64,000 nt of DNA from Anaeramoeba flamelloides (taxonomy: Eukaryota; Metamonada; Anaeramoebidae), in the NCBI GenBank assembly GCA_027625915.1, contig JANTQA010000016.1, positions 749,001-813,000 on the forward strand, in the 5' to 3' direction. Both the position numbers and the translations under genes were made by a program. This document shows, in pieces, positions 10,705 to 19,534 of the stretch. Under the pieces are notes generated by a model. The model saw nothing but the letters and a program-made list of their open reading frames with translations. It had not been told where the DNA came from and did no database searches. Numbering within the stretch: position 1 is the stretch's first letter; each line of letters starts with the position of its first letter.

Positions 10705-12570
10705 ATCTAAAATAAAGCCACCAATGGGGTCTTACAAATTAAAACATCAGTGAATTGGGCTCTTAATCTCTAAAGATCCAGAAGAACTTTTAAAATTTTG
10801 AATTGTTGAATTGTAAAATTTTTGCCTGATCAGATCCTTAATTATAAGTTGTTTCTGTTACCAAAAACTCGACAATGTTTCTGTTAATTGAAGTATTGTC
10901 TATTTTCCAATAAAAACCACTGAAAAAATGAACTTTGAAGAAACAAATTGGGGTCTGGGGTTTTACTACCATCTTACAATTATATAAGTGTAAATATGCA
11001 TGTTGTAAAAAATAGAGTTTTTACAATTTTAGAGATAAATGAAGAGTTTCATGCAATTAAACACAATATATCATATTAAAAGAAATCACTTTTTTTATTT
11101 TTGGGGTCAGTTGGATTTTCAATATAACATCGTTCGGTTAATACCAATACATTGTTCGAAAAATGATTTTTTCAAGGGACAAGTCTCTATTAATTTTTTT
11201 TTTGACCAATAACTAAATATTGAATCCTTATCTTGAAATATGTTTAAAATTGAAAATAGACCGTTTTTTTCAATGTTAGAACTTTTAGTTCTTGTTTTTT
11301 TAAAATTTTACATTTCAGTCAAAAAAAGTGACTTTTACAATTTTTTTAAAAAAAAATATCTTTAACGAATGAGAATTTTTTGATTAATTTTGGATTAATT
11401 ATTTTCTCAAAATTGATATTTATTCTCATTTTTAAAAACGAAAAAATAATTTAAAACTAGTGAATATTTTCTCTTTCACTTCTGTTCATCCAATTTGACT
11501 CTATAAAGAACTCAATTTGTTTTTTCAATAATTACTTTTTAAAAAAAAAGTTCTTATTCTTTTCTTATCTTTTTTTTGACTATGACAAAAACTTTTAGAA
11601 TTATAATTTCGGAATACTTAAAAAAACTTCAAAGTCAACAAAAACAAAAGAGTGTAAACTGAAAAAGTAGATTCATGAAAAAAAAGAATGGTACAAAAAA
11701 AGAAAGAAAATCTTTTATTTTGAGTAAAGCATATATTGCATATTTTTTTCGAATCAAACTGTTTTTTCATGCAAATACAAAAAACCTTTTCAGGTTTATT
11801 TTTCAAACTATTTTTTGTAGGTCTTCCATAAAAAAAACATTGTTTTGCTTTCTTGCTCATATTTTTTTTTATTTTTTGTATTTTTGCGAAAAGTTGAAAA
11901 AAAGCAACTTTCAAAAAAGTGAAAAAAGATAAAAATTTTTTGTTTCTATAAAAACAATAACTAAATTTAATGAATGTCATTTATCGAGATTTAATTACTA
12001 TACAAAGAAGTTTTTTACTTTGATTTCAAATCTAAGTAATTGGCAAAAAAAAATCTAAAATTTCAATTAAATATACCTAAAAAAATTAATAGAGACTAGT
12101 CCCTTAAAAAAATTAACAGATCGGTATTTACGAAAGGATTTTTTGATTAAAATTATTATTAGTCTATTAATATAGTCAGGTATTATAATTACAATAACTG
12201 GATTGTGGACAATTGCAAGAAACTCTTCATTTATCTCTAAAATTGTAAAAACTCTATTTTTTACAACATGCATATTTAATCTTGTGTAATTGTAAGATGG
12301 TAGTAAAACCCCAGACCCCAATTTGTTTCTTCAAAGTCCTTTTTTCAAAGGCTTTTATTGGAAACTAGACAATACTTCAATTAATAGAAACATTTTCAAG
12401 TTTTTGACAATAGAACCAACTTTTAATCAAGGATCTGATCAGGCAAAATTTTACAATTCAACAATTCGAAATTTAAAAAGTTCTTCTGGATCTAAAGAGA
12501 TAAAGAGCCCAGTTCATTGATGTTTTAATTTGTAAGACCACCGTAGTGGCTTTATTTTATTTAATCCTAA
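10705..12570. mobile_element. Foldback element with ~490-bp inverted arms
   Basis: The left arm (about 10,705-11,200) and right arm (about 12,080-12,565) are inverted copies. The outer edge is AAAATAAAGCCAC...GTCTTACAAATTAAAACATC, and the inner part runs through TTGGGGTCTGGGGTTTTACT and ATGCATGTTGTAAAAAATAG to AGGGACAAGTCTCTATTAA. The spacer of roughly 0.9 kb holds only A/T-biased frames. Arms are roughly 85-90% alike by eye, so not recent. No clear target duplication found. A foldback DNA transposon is the best description. Confidence 0.65.
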
Positions 12571-12849
12571 AAACCTTTTCAAGTTTTCTATTTAAAAAAA
12601 GAGAGAAACCAGTATTTAAATGTGAAGTAGATTTCGGGGTTGTTATTAAAAACTCTGTTACTGTCTGTGAATCATCGGTTTATTAAAACTGCAATCTTTA
12701 AAATTTTTTAAGTTCTTTCAAACTATAAAAAAAATTACTCACTTATTTGAAATTATTTATTCTGAAAAAATGATCAATATCTTTATATTGTCTTCTTATT
12801 TCATTTTGTATACTCTCTTAAAAGTGGAAAACCGTGGTACTTACCGGTT

Positions 12850-13280
12850 ATCTAAAATAAAACTGCTCTGTGATAAGAGGGTGGTCCAAAACATTGTGGT
12901 GATATGGACTTTTTTCTCTTGAGACACAGAATTAACTTTTAAAATTGCAATTATTTCAAATTGTAAAATTTTGAATGATTTAAGCCTTAATTGTAAATTG
13001 TACTGATAACCAGTAACCAATTGTTTGTAATAAATCCTGATTATTTTCAAATGTATGAGTTAAAAACAAGATAACACTAGTGTAAGAACAAAAATAGTCG
13101 GAAGTGCTAATACAAACAACTTATAACATATTATCTCATCAGGCAAAATTTTACAATTTGAAATAATTGCAATTTTAAAAGTTAATTCTGTGTCTCAAGA
13201 GAAAAAAGTCCATATCACCACAATGTTTTGGACCACCCTCTTGCAACATAGTAGTTTTATTTTAGTAAATCTATAAACAA
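12850..13280. mobile_element. Short foldback relative of the 10.7-12.6 kb element
   Basis: Arms of about 135 bp (12,850-12,985 and 13,140-13,275) are nearly perfect inverted copies with a spacer of about 155 bp. They contain GGTGGTCCAAAACATTGTGG and GACACAGAATTAACTTTTAA. The arm order matches the outer part of the larger foldback arm (shared CAATTGTAAAATTTT and TCAGGCAAAATTTTACAAT segments), so both belong to one diverse family. Confidence 0.65.
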
Positions 13281-13289
13281 TTTAATGTT

Positions 13290-14580
13290 TGTAATAAAAT
13301 TTTAAGTGAATTAAATTGCTTAATTTTCAAAAAAGTTGAACTTTTTTTTTCTTTTTTTTTTGCAAAAAGAGAAATGCAAATAAATAATTTCAACTTTTGA
13401 TTTTGTTGAACTTTTTCAATTTTTTTGAAAGCAAATTGTTTGAAAACAAATAACCAACTGTTAAGATTGTCGTAGAGGGATGTAACGTCAATCGATCTTT
13501 GAAATATTTTTTCGAAAGAATAGTTTGGAAAGTAGAATTAACAAATAGAAAAAGTTAAAAAAGTTTTCCAAATATTTCGAATTTATTCAACTTAATCTAT
13601 TGGATGATTCAAAAATGATTTGGTTTGTTTTTAATTACATTGGGTTGTTTTCGATGGTTTGAAATAATGATATCCAACATTAAATAAATAGTCTTATGTT
13701 TAATCCTCAAAACAATTTTCAACAAAAAAAAATAATCCAAAAAAACCTGTTGGTTTTGGTTTAACTTAGGGATTTAAACTGCTAGTGTGCCCCAAAACTC
13801 TGTTTTCTAAGAATTTCCCAACGGAATTGTAAAAAAGTTTTGATTCAGTTAACGCACTCTTCTCCACAATAGAAAGGAAAAAACAGACAACTGTTCATTC
13901 AGCATTTCAATATAAAAAAATTACTCAATAATTCTTACCCATGTGGATTTTGAGTGTGAAAAGAAAATTTCATCTCACCATTAACACAATAATCAAAAAA
14001 ATCACAAAATAAGACTTATTTTTGGAGGTTTTGGGTTTCTTTTATGCTCGAGTTGGCTTTTTTTTGTTTTCTATCCAATAATAAAATTTCAAGATAAATG
14101 CAAAAAAATTATTCTTAAAAAATCAAATCTGAGTTTTCAGAACAAATAATAAACATTAAATCAAAAAAAAATCAAGTAGATTTGAAAAAAGAGTGTTTAA
14201 ACGAAATTTATTTCCAACAAAGCAAAATTATTTTAAAAAAAATGTGAATTAAAATATAAAAAATAGTTTTTCCTAAACAACTCTGATTGGCATTGTAGAC
14301 AAAAAAATAAGTCCGAATTGTATCAGGTAGATTTTTTTTTTTTGTGGTAAAAAACAAAAATGTAGTTTTTGAAAAACTAAAACAAGATTAAAAAGATGGT
14401 TTGATATCTCGACTTCCTAACTGTTCTTATCATTAAAAATATAAGATGAAATCGAAACAAAAATACGACTATAAACATTTGCTTTGAAAATAATTCCATA
14501 TTTTTTAAAATTAGAATTAACTTTTGCAACTTGCAAAAACAACAAAAGCTAAAACCAAAGACAAAACGAATAAAAATTGT
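13290..14580. other. Intergenic DNA upstream of the Ras gene
   Basis: A/T tracts only up to about 14,500. The last 60 bases before the Ras start are A-rich with scattered C (AAACAAACATAAACACAAAA), typical of a protist 5' leader. A minus-strand frame at 14,377-14,631 lies in this leader and looks spurious. Confidence 0.5.
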
Positions 14581-14644
14581 CACCCACAAAACTAATTTAT
14601 TTGAGAAACAAACATAAACACAAAACAACAAGTCAACAAATCAA

Positions 14645-15271
14645 ATGTCACAATGCAAAATAGTAATTCTGGGATGTGGAGGGGTTGGCAAATCGGCACT
14701 TACAATTGAATTTGTCCATAAAAGGTTTGTAACGACCTATGATCCAACAATTGAGGATGCTTATAGGAAGCAAATCGAGGTTGACAAGAAGCCTTATGTC
14801 TTAGAAATCTTTGACACCGCAGGACAAGAAGAATTCACTTCAATCAGCGATTGCACCATAAGGTGTGGTGATGGATTTGTCATCGTCTATTCAAAAGCAG
14901 ATCGCGATTCCTTTACTTCTGTAAAATCCCATTTCGATCGGATACATCGGATCAAAGACACAAATACCAAAATCCCCATCATCTTGGTTGAAAATAAAGC
15001 AGATCTGAATCTCAAAAGCGCTGTCGATCCAAATGAAGGCGAGCAGCTTTCAAAAGAATTGGGATGCTCATTTCTAAAAACCTCTGCGAAATTAGAGTAC
15101 AATGTAGAAAAGACCTTTGTTTCCCTTGTAAAAGAAATTTCTTCTTTACGAAGTGTGCAATCAGAAAAAGAATCAAAAAAAAGAAAAAAAAAGAAAAAAT
15201 TCTTTTCAAAGAAGAATCCCCTTAATAGAATGAAAAATAGGAACAAATGTTTCGGTTGTAATTTGATGTAA
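14645..15271 (+). CDS. Ras-family small GTPase
   Basis: This 208-residue single-exon protein aligns with human Ras without gaps through residue 80. G1 is GCGGVGKS at 10-17 (Gly12 and Gly13 kept, Cys at 11 for Ala), switch I is YDPTIEDAY at 32-40, and G3 is DTAGQEEF with Gln61. G4 is ENKADL and G5 is TSAK. The C-terminus is a long lysine stretch (KKRKKKKKFFSKK) then CFGCNLM, a CaaX box CNLM (Met favours farnesylation) with a second Cys that may be palmitoylated. So it should be a membrane-anchored GTP switch. Oddities: switch II has Ser68 and Thr71 where Ras has Arg and Tyr, and Glu precedes the NKxD motif, which may alter effector or GEF choice. Rap or another Ras subfamily remains possible. 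AATAAA lies 88 bases past the stop. Confidence 0.95.
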   Translation: MSQCKIVILGCGGVGKSALTIEFVHKRFVTTYDPTIEDAYRKQIEVDKKPYVLEIFDTAGQEEFTSISDCTIRCGDGFVIVYSKADRDSFTSVKSHFDRIHRIKDTNTKIPIILVENKADLNLKSAVDPNEGEQLSKELGCSFLKTSAKLEYNVEKTFVSLVKEISSLRSVQSEKESKKRKKKKKFFSKKNPLNRMKNRNKCFGCNLM

Positions 15272-15358
15272 ACAGCAAACCACGTTGAAAATATCATCAT
15301 ATGGTTTCAATTATTTTGTTTATTTGTTTATTACCATGATTTTTTAATGTTTATTACC

Positions 15359-15364
15359 AATAAA
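15359..15364 (+). terminator. Likely poly(A) signal of the Ras gene
   Basis: AATAAA lies 88 bases after the Ras stop codon in a T-rich context. The AT-rich background makes a chance match easy. Confidence 0.4.
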
Positions 15365-15379
15365 ATTCAAATTATTTTT

Positions 15380-16058
15380 GATTTTTTCTTTTTTGATTTT
15401 AAGGTTTATTGTTTGTCTCTGGATAATTAACACGATGTTGATCCAAATAAATGATTTACAATGTTCGCAATTGAATTAAATATACAATCTGGTTGCTTTG
15501 TAATATACAATCTAATCCATAAAATAGAATCAATTTCATATTTTAAATCACCAAAACAAACTTTTTTAAGACACAATTCTTGGATGTCGGACTTTAAATA
15601 CAGAATTTTTTTTTTGGATTCATGTTTGGGCCAAAAAAAAAAAAAAAGAGAGATTGTATTTTATTCTGAAAAATCATTTTTTGTATGTTATTGTTTTTTC
15701 TTTTTTTTTTGTATTATTTTGAATTATTTATACTTTATGTGATCCCACAGGGTACGCAAACAAAGCCTAGGATTTCATCATCTTTTATGATTTAAAAAAT
15801 AAAAATTAATATGTAAATAGAATATGTTATATGGGATAAATGATATATTTTTGTATGTGTATTTCTTTTTAGAAAATATTTAAAGTAGGGAAAAAAATAA
15901 CGGAAATGAAAATAATCCCTGACAAGATTTTTAATTGTGAATATTAGGAAAATTGTTGATTAATTTCTTTTATTTCCCACCAAATCCTTTTTATAAATAA
16001 CCAAATTTTTTATGAGATTAGTAACAAACCTACCCAAAGTTCATTAAAGTGGGTGGTG
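15380..16058. repeat. Intergenic DNA containing repeat family I (interrupted)
   Basis: From about 15,910 the sequence (AATAATCCCTGACA... and, near 16,040, AAAGTTCATTAAAGTGGG) matches 50,700-51,060. The family continues past the MITE at 16,061-16,460 to about 16,560, so the MITE inserted into it. A 93-codon frame at 15,461-15,742 has no coding character. Confidence 0.5.
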
Positions 16059-16060
16059 TA

Positions 16061-16460
16061 CAGCTGTTCCAAAGCTACCGTGAATTTTTATATGAATCAA
16101 ATTTTGATGCTGATATAGATTTTTAAATCTAAGGATATGAGGATAAGAAAGCTCATATTGAAAAAAAATTTTCACAAATGAACTTATTTCAAAGATTTTT
16201 TTGTAATAAGATCAAAAATATTTTCGGTATTTCAAGAGAAACTTTTAAGTGGCATCTCAACAGATTTTCCAGGTTTGAAGCAATTTAGGGATCTGAAAAT
16301 TAATTTTTCTTGTATCAGAAAAAATTCTTAAATATCAGCTCATTTAGGAATTTTTTTTTTCAATATGAGCTTTCATATCCTCATATCCTTAGATTTAAAA
16401 ATCTATATCAGCATCAAAATTTGATTCATATAAAAATTCACGGTAGCCTTGGAAAGACTG
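16061..16460 (+). mobile_element. 400-bp TA-flanked MITE, family A copy 1
   Basis: The element is exactly 400 bp with TA on both sides (16,059-16,060 and 16,461-16,462). Terminal inverted repeats of about 115 bp start CAGCTGTTCCAAAGCTACCG and, at the other end inverted, CAGTCTTTCCAAGGCTACCG. The core is non-coding. A second 400-bp copy lies in opposite orientation at 17,009-17,408. CAG termini and TA target duplication fit the Tc1/mariner group. The related sequence near 51,000 appears to be an empty version of this site. Confidence 0.9.
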
Positions 16461-16770
16461 TATCTATAGAATACTAAAGTCATTGTTTGATATCCGAGGT
16501 AGATAAACTTTTTTTTCAAACAATAGGGTTTAATTGAGGTTTGCTAGAGTTTCGAAAATGATGATTTTTATTCTGGGTTTTTTGATTCGTTGAATGGTGT
16601 TTTGAACGAGTGTAATTTCATTAATCGCCATTCTAATAAGTGGATGAGTTAGAATTTTAAAAATTATGATTCTTATAAAAAAGAATTTGATATTAAATAA
16701 AAGATATTTTCTTTATATTAACATTTAATATTGATGTTCAGGTATTATTGTAAGGTTAGTTATTTTTATC

Positions 16771-16786
16771 AATATTAAACTATTTT
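16771..16786. repeat. Left target site duplication of the LINE
   Basis: The 16 bases AATATTAAACTATTTT here are repeated exactly at 18,354-18,369, bracketing the LINE. Confidence 0.85.
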
Positions 16787-17008
16787 TTAGCTGGATAAAA
16801 AAACTCATTTAAAGTTTAACCTTGAGAAAGTTAAGACCAATTTCAAAAAGTTAATCAATATCTTACAACAAAAAAATTTTTCTAATGGATTAAAAATTCA
16901 GCCTTTTAAAGCTGTATTACATAGTCAACTATTATATGGATTAGAAATATTTGATTTAACAAAAACAGATTTTAAAGATATTGATACTTGGATTAATAAA
17001 AAAAATTA

Positions 17009-17408
17009 CAGCTGTTCCAAGGCTACCGTGAATTTTTTTATGAATCAAATTTTGATGCTGATATAGATTTTTAAATCTAAGGATATGAGGATAAGAAAGC
17101 TCATATTGAAAAAAAAATTTCACAAATTACCTCATTTGAAAAATTTTCTTGTGATACAAGAAAAATTAATTTTCAGATCCCTAAATTGCTTCAAACCTGG
17201 AAAATCTGTTGAGATGCCACTTAAAAGTTTCTCTTGAAATACCGAAAATATTTTTGATCTTATTACAAAAAAATCTTTGAAATAAGTTCATTTGTGAAAA
17301 TTTTTTTTCAATATGAGCTTTCTTATCCTCATATCCTTAGATTTAAAAATCTATATCAGCATCAAAATTTGATTCATATAAAAATTCACGGTAGCCTTGG
17401 AAAATATG
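17009..17408 (-). mobile_element. 400-bp TA-flanked MITE, family A copy 2 (inside the LINE)
   Basis: This is the same 400-bp length as copy 1, inserted in reverse relative to it at TA (17,007-17,008 and 17,409-17,410) within the LINE reading frame after WINKK. The left end is CAGCTGTTCCAAGGCTACCG. The right outer eight bases are diverged. Both copies are highly similar through arms and core, so movement was probably recent relative to decay of the LINE. Confidence 0.9.
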
Positions 17409-17725
17409 TACAAAATTTTTATTAATTAACCCACATTCTCCCAGGCTTATTTTTTAAAACTGAAGCAAAATTTGATCCTGTCAGATTAACAATATATAAA
17501 AGAAGAATATAGTTAATACAAAAATTAAAAACCCTTGGTTTTGATGAATTAATTAATTATCTCTCTTTGGAGAAAAAGAATTTGAAAATATTAACTGATA
17601 ATCAAATAACTTAAAAGAATTAGAAATCGAATTGGATAAATTCAGAATTAATCAATTAGAAAATAGCTCAAGCTTGAAAGTCCAAAAATATTTAAAAATT
17701 ATCAAATTAATTACACAATAAACAA

Positions 17726-17925
17726 GCAGTCGTATCGCCAAGTGCCGTAGAGTGCCTATGTTTTTTTTTTTTTTTTTTTGCTTTTTGGAATGTAAAGAAA
17801 ATTAAATAAATTTTCTTTACCTTTCAAAAAGTAAAAAAAAGTTAACGGCGATTTTCCAGAATTCAAAAGAATAGAGAAAAATCAAAGATTTTACTCAATT
17901 ATTTTAATCCTGGAAAGCCTAACGA
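17726..17925 (+). mobile_element. Family G element inserted in the LINE
   Basis: The LINE coding stretch breaks off near LKIIKLITQ and resumes with RYLIWKG at about 17,931. Between them lie about 200 bp beginning GTCGTATCGCCAAGTGCCGT and ending GCCTAACGAC, with a T-run and a stem-loop (CCAGAATTCAAAAGAA with its partner arm). Related units occur at the window start and at 35,065. This copy shows what one whole unit looks like. Confidence 0.6.
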
Positions 17926-18353
17926 CAAAAGGTATTTAATATGGAAGGGTTCAACTTCAATTTTAAAACTCAGAAATTTTACAAATTATTTAAATAGATA
18001 CTCTTATGTTATGAATAAAAATAAATCAAAATATTGTGAGATATGTAAAAAAAATAAATAATTTAGATATCATTGAAGATTTGGAATATTTTCTATGGAA
18101 TTGCTCAGCCTATGAAAATAATCGTTAAATCTGGATATCTGAATTAAAAAAAAATAATGTATCTAATATATTAAAAAAATAATAATATTGAAAATATTAT
18201 TATAAAAAAAGATTCAGATTTTTTTATTATCATTAGTGGGTAATAAACTTATCTTTGAGTCTTTAATAAGATTTCTAAATAAAAATTTAGGAATTTTGGC
18301 ACATAAGAGGGGCTAATAACTCCTCCCTTAAATAATAATAAAAAAAAAAAAAA

Positions 18354-18369
18354 AATATTAAACTATTTT
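18354..18369. repeat. Right target site duplication of the LINE
   Basis: AATATTAAACTATTTT, identical to 16,771-16,786, directly after the A-run. Confidence 0.85.
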
Positions 18370-18439
18370 CTCGTCAACCTGGATCAATTGTGAAGAGTGA
18401 ATTTCACCTTTTAAAACAGTTGAAGGTATATTTGAAAAA

Positions 18440-18910
18440 GAAATTTCAGTGGAAATGGCAAAATTGAAATCATTTTTTCTCATTTTTGTTTTTTTCATAC
18501 TTTTTTCTTGATTTTTTCTTGAATATTTTTAATAGATAATTCTTTTCCAATATTTTTTTTTATCGTAGTGTCTTGTAGTAACTCAATAAAATCTGATCTA
18601 GAATGTTAAAGTTTTCGTAAAAAAATTTATATAGAAAAATGATATTGATTTTTATAGTAATCTTCTTTGGTCACCAATTAAAGATCAAAAAGGACATTGT
18701 TGATTTTCTCAATCGAGAACTAAGAATTGTGTTTTTTCAAGAGTTGAAGAAAATAGATCTATTAAATAGATTTGTTTCATTTGGATATCAAAGATTACAC
18801 GATGTAGATTATTCTACTTATTTCTCAGTTATTCTTCAAATTATAGGAAATAATTGATATTTAATAACATTTTCGGTTATTTTGACAGAAACAAAGTTTA
18901 TTATCCCGAT
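18440..18910. repeat. Dispersed repeat family R, copy
   Basis: Shared landmarks with 9,290-9,770, 27,540-28,275 and 34,100-34,750: AAATTGAAATCATTTTTT at the left, TTGGATATCAAAGATT in the middle and ACAGAAACAAAGTTTA at the right. A 72-codon frame (18,639-18,857) lies in it but is not kept open in the others. Type unknown. Confidence 0.4.
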
Positions 18911-19451
18911 ACTCATCAATTAAAATTTCCTAATAAAAAAAAAAAAATTATTTTTTTACTTTAGCATCGTAAAATCTAGAACAAGTCGAAGATCTATCAC
19001 CATAAAACAAAAATAATATGACCAACACTTAACACACTTTAATCTTTTTTTCTTTCTTATCGTCTTGTAAAACCTTAAACTACTTTTTTTATTGGTTATA
19101 AAAATTTTATCATACTATTTTTAGAAGTTTAATTTTTATTATGCTCATGTATTAAACAATAAAGCCAACTACCCCGTCACAAGGTATTCAAAAAAAAAAC
19201 ACATAAAGGACCTTTCTTTTATTTATTTCTGTTCATCTTTTCTCATCTATTCTAATTTTACAATACCTTTAAAAGGTTCAGTTTAATCCCCTTAAATTCT
19301 AAGAATAATTTAAATCTATTAAAAAATATTTTCCTTTCTTGAAATCAAATTATAAGACAATTAACAAACAAGTGTTTAAATCTAAGGTTTGTGAAAAAAA
19401 GTGACACTCTTTCAATAAATCTCTGAAAGAAGAATTTAACGAAAATTTCTC
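18911..19451. other. Intergenic DNA before clathrin copy A
   Basis: A/T-rich, no gene seen. Similarity with the DNA before copy B starts only at about 19,452. Confidence 0.5.
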
Positions 19452-19452
19452 T

Positions 19453-19534
19453 TTGGATTTTCATTTTTTCATCTTTTTTCTTATTTTACTTTTTTTTTTT
19501 CTTTAATTATTTTTTTTTTTTTTGTGCTTGAAGA
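19453..19534 (+). promoter_or_regulatory. Conserved T-rich upstream region of clathrin heavy chain
   Basis: The 82 bases before the start codon consist of T-runs broken by CATC, CTTTAATTA and GTGCTTGAAG. They are kept in both clathrin copies although DNA further upstream is not, so the core promoter and 5' leader probably lie here. Confidence 0.4.

Larger units (their letters stand above)
16787..18353 (+). mobile_element. 5'-truncated, decayed LINE (non-LTR retrotransposon)
   Basis: The element is flanked by a perfect 16-bp target duplication and ends in AATAATAAT plus a run of A, as target-primed insertion gives. What remains is the 3' part of the reverse-transcriptase ORF. HSQLLYGLEIF (about 16,919-16,951) is typical of the region after the RT domain. 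A cysteine motif CEIC (about 18,034) followed by a C-terminal EYFLWNCSAYENNR-like stretch resembles the terminal zinc knuckle of many LINEs. The ORF is interrupted by several stops and frame changes and by two inserted elements (17,009-17,408 and about 17,726-17,925). Without insertions the LINE piece is about 0.97 kb. The clade cannot be named from this fragment. Confidence 0.85.
16742..18425 (+). other. Possible exon split by the LINE insertion
   Basis: If the LINE and one target duplicate are taken out, the flanks (16,742-16,786 and 18,370-18,425) read as one open stretch. It is preceded by GATGTTCAG and followed by TTGAAG|GTATAT, a good donor. The downstream half is coding-like: SRQPGSIVKSEFHLLKQLK. 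No homologue is recognised, so this may be a dead exon or chance. Confidence 0.25.

Noticed and set aside
11618-11980. Frames of 85 and 120 codons in the spacer of the large foldback element as a transposase
   Set aside because: Phe/Lys-rich, both strands open over the same bases, no DDE or other transposase motif.
14887-15300. Minus-strand 137-codon frame across the Ras gene
   Set aside because: Complement of lysine- and serine-rich Ras codons; F- and S-rich, no homology, overlaps a clear gene.
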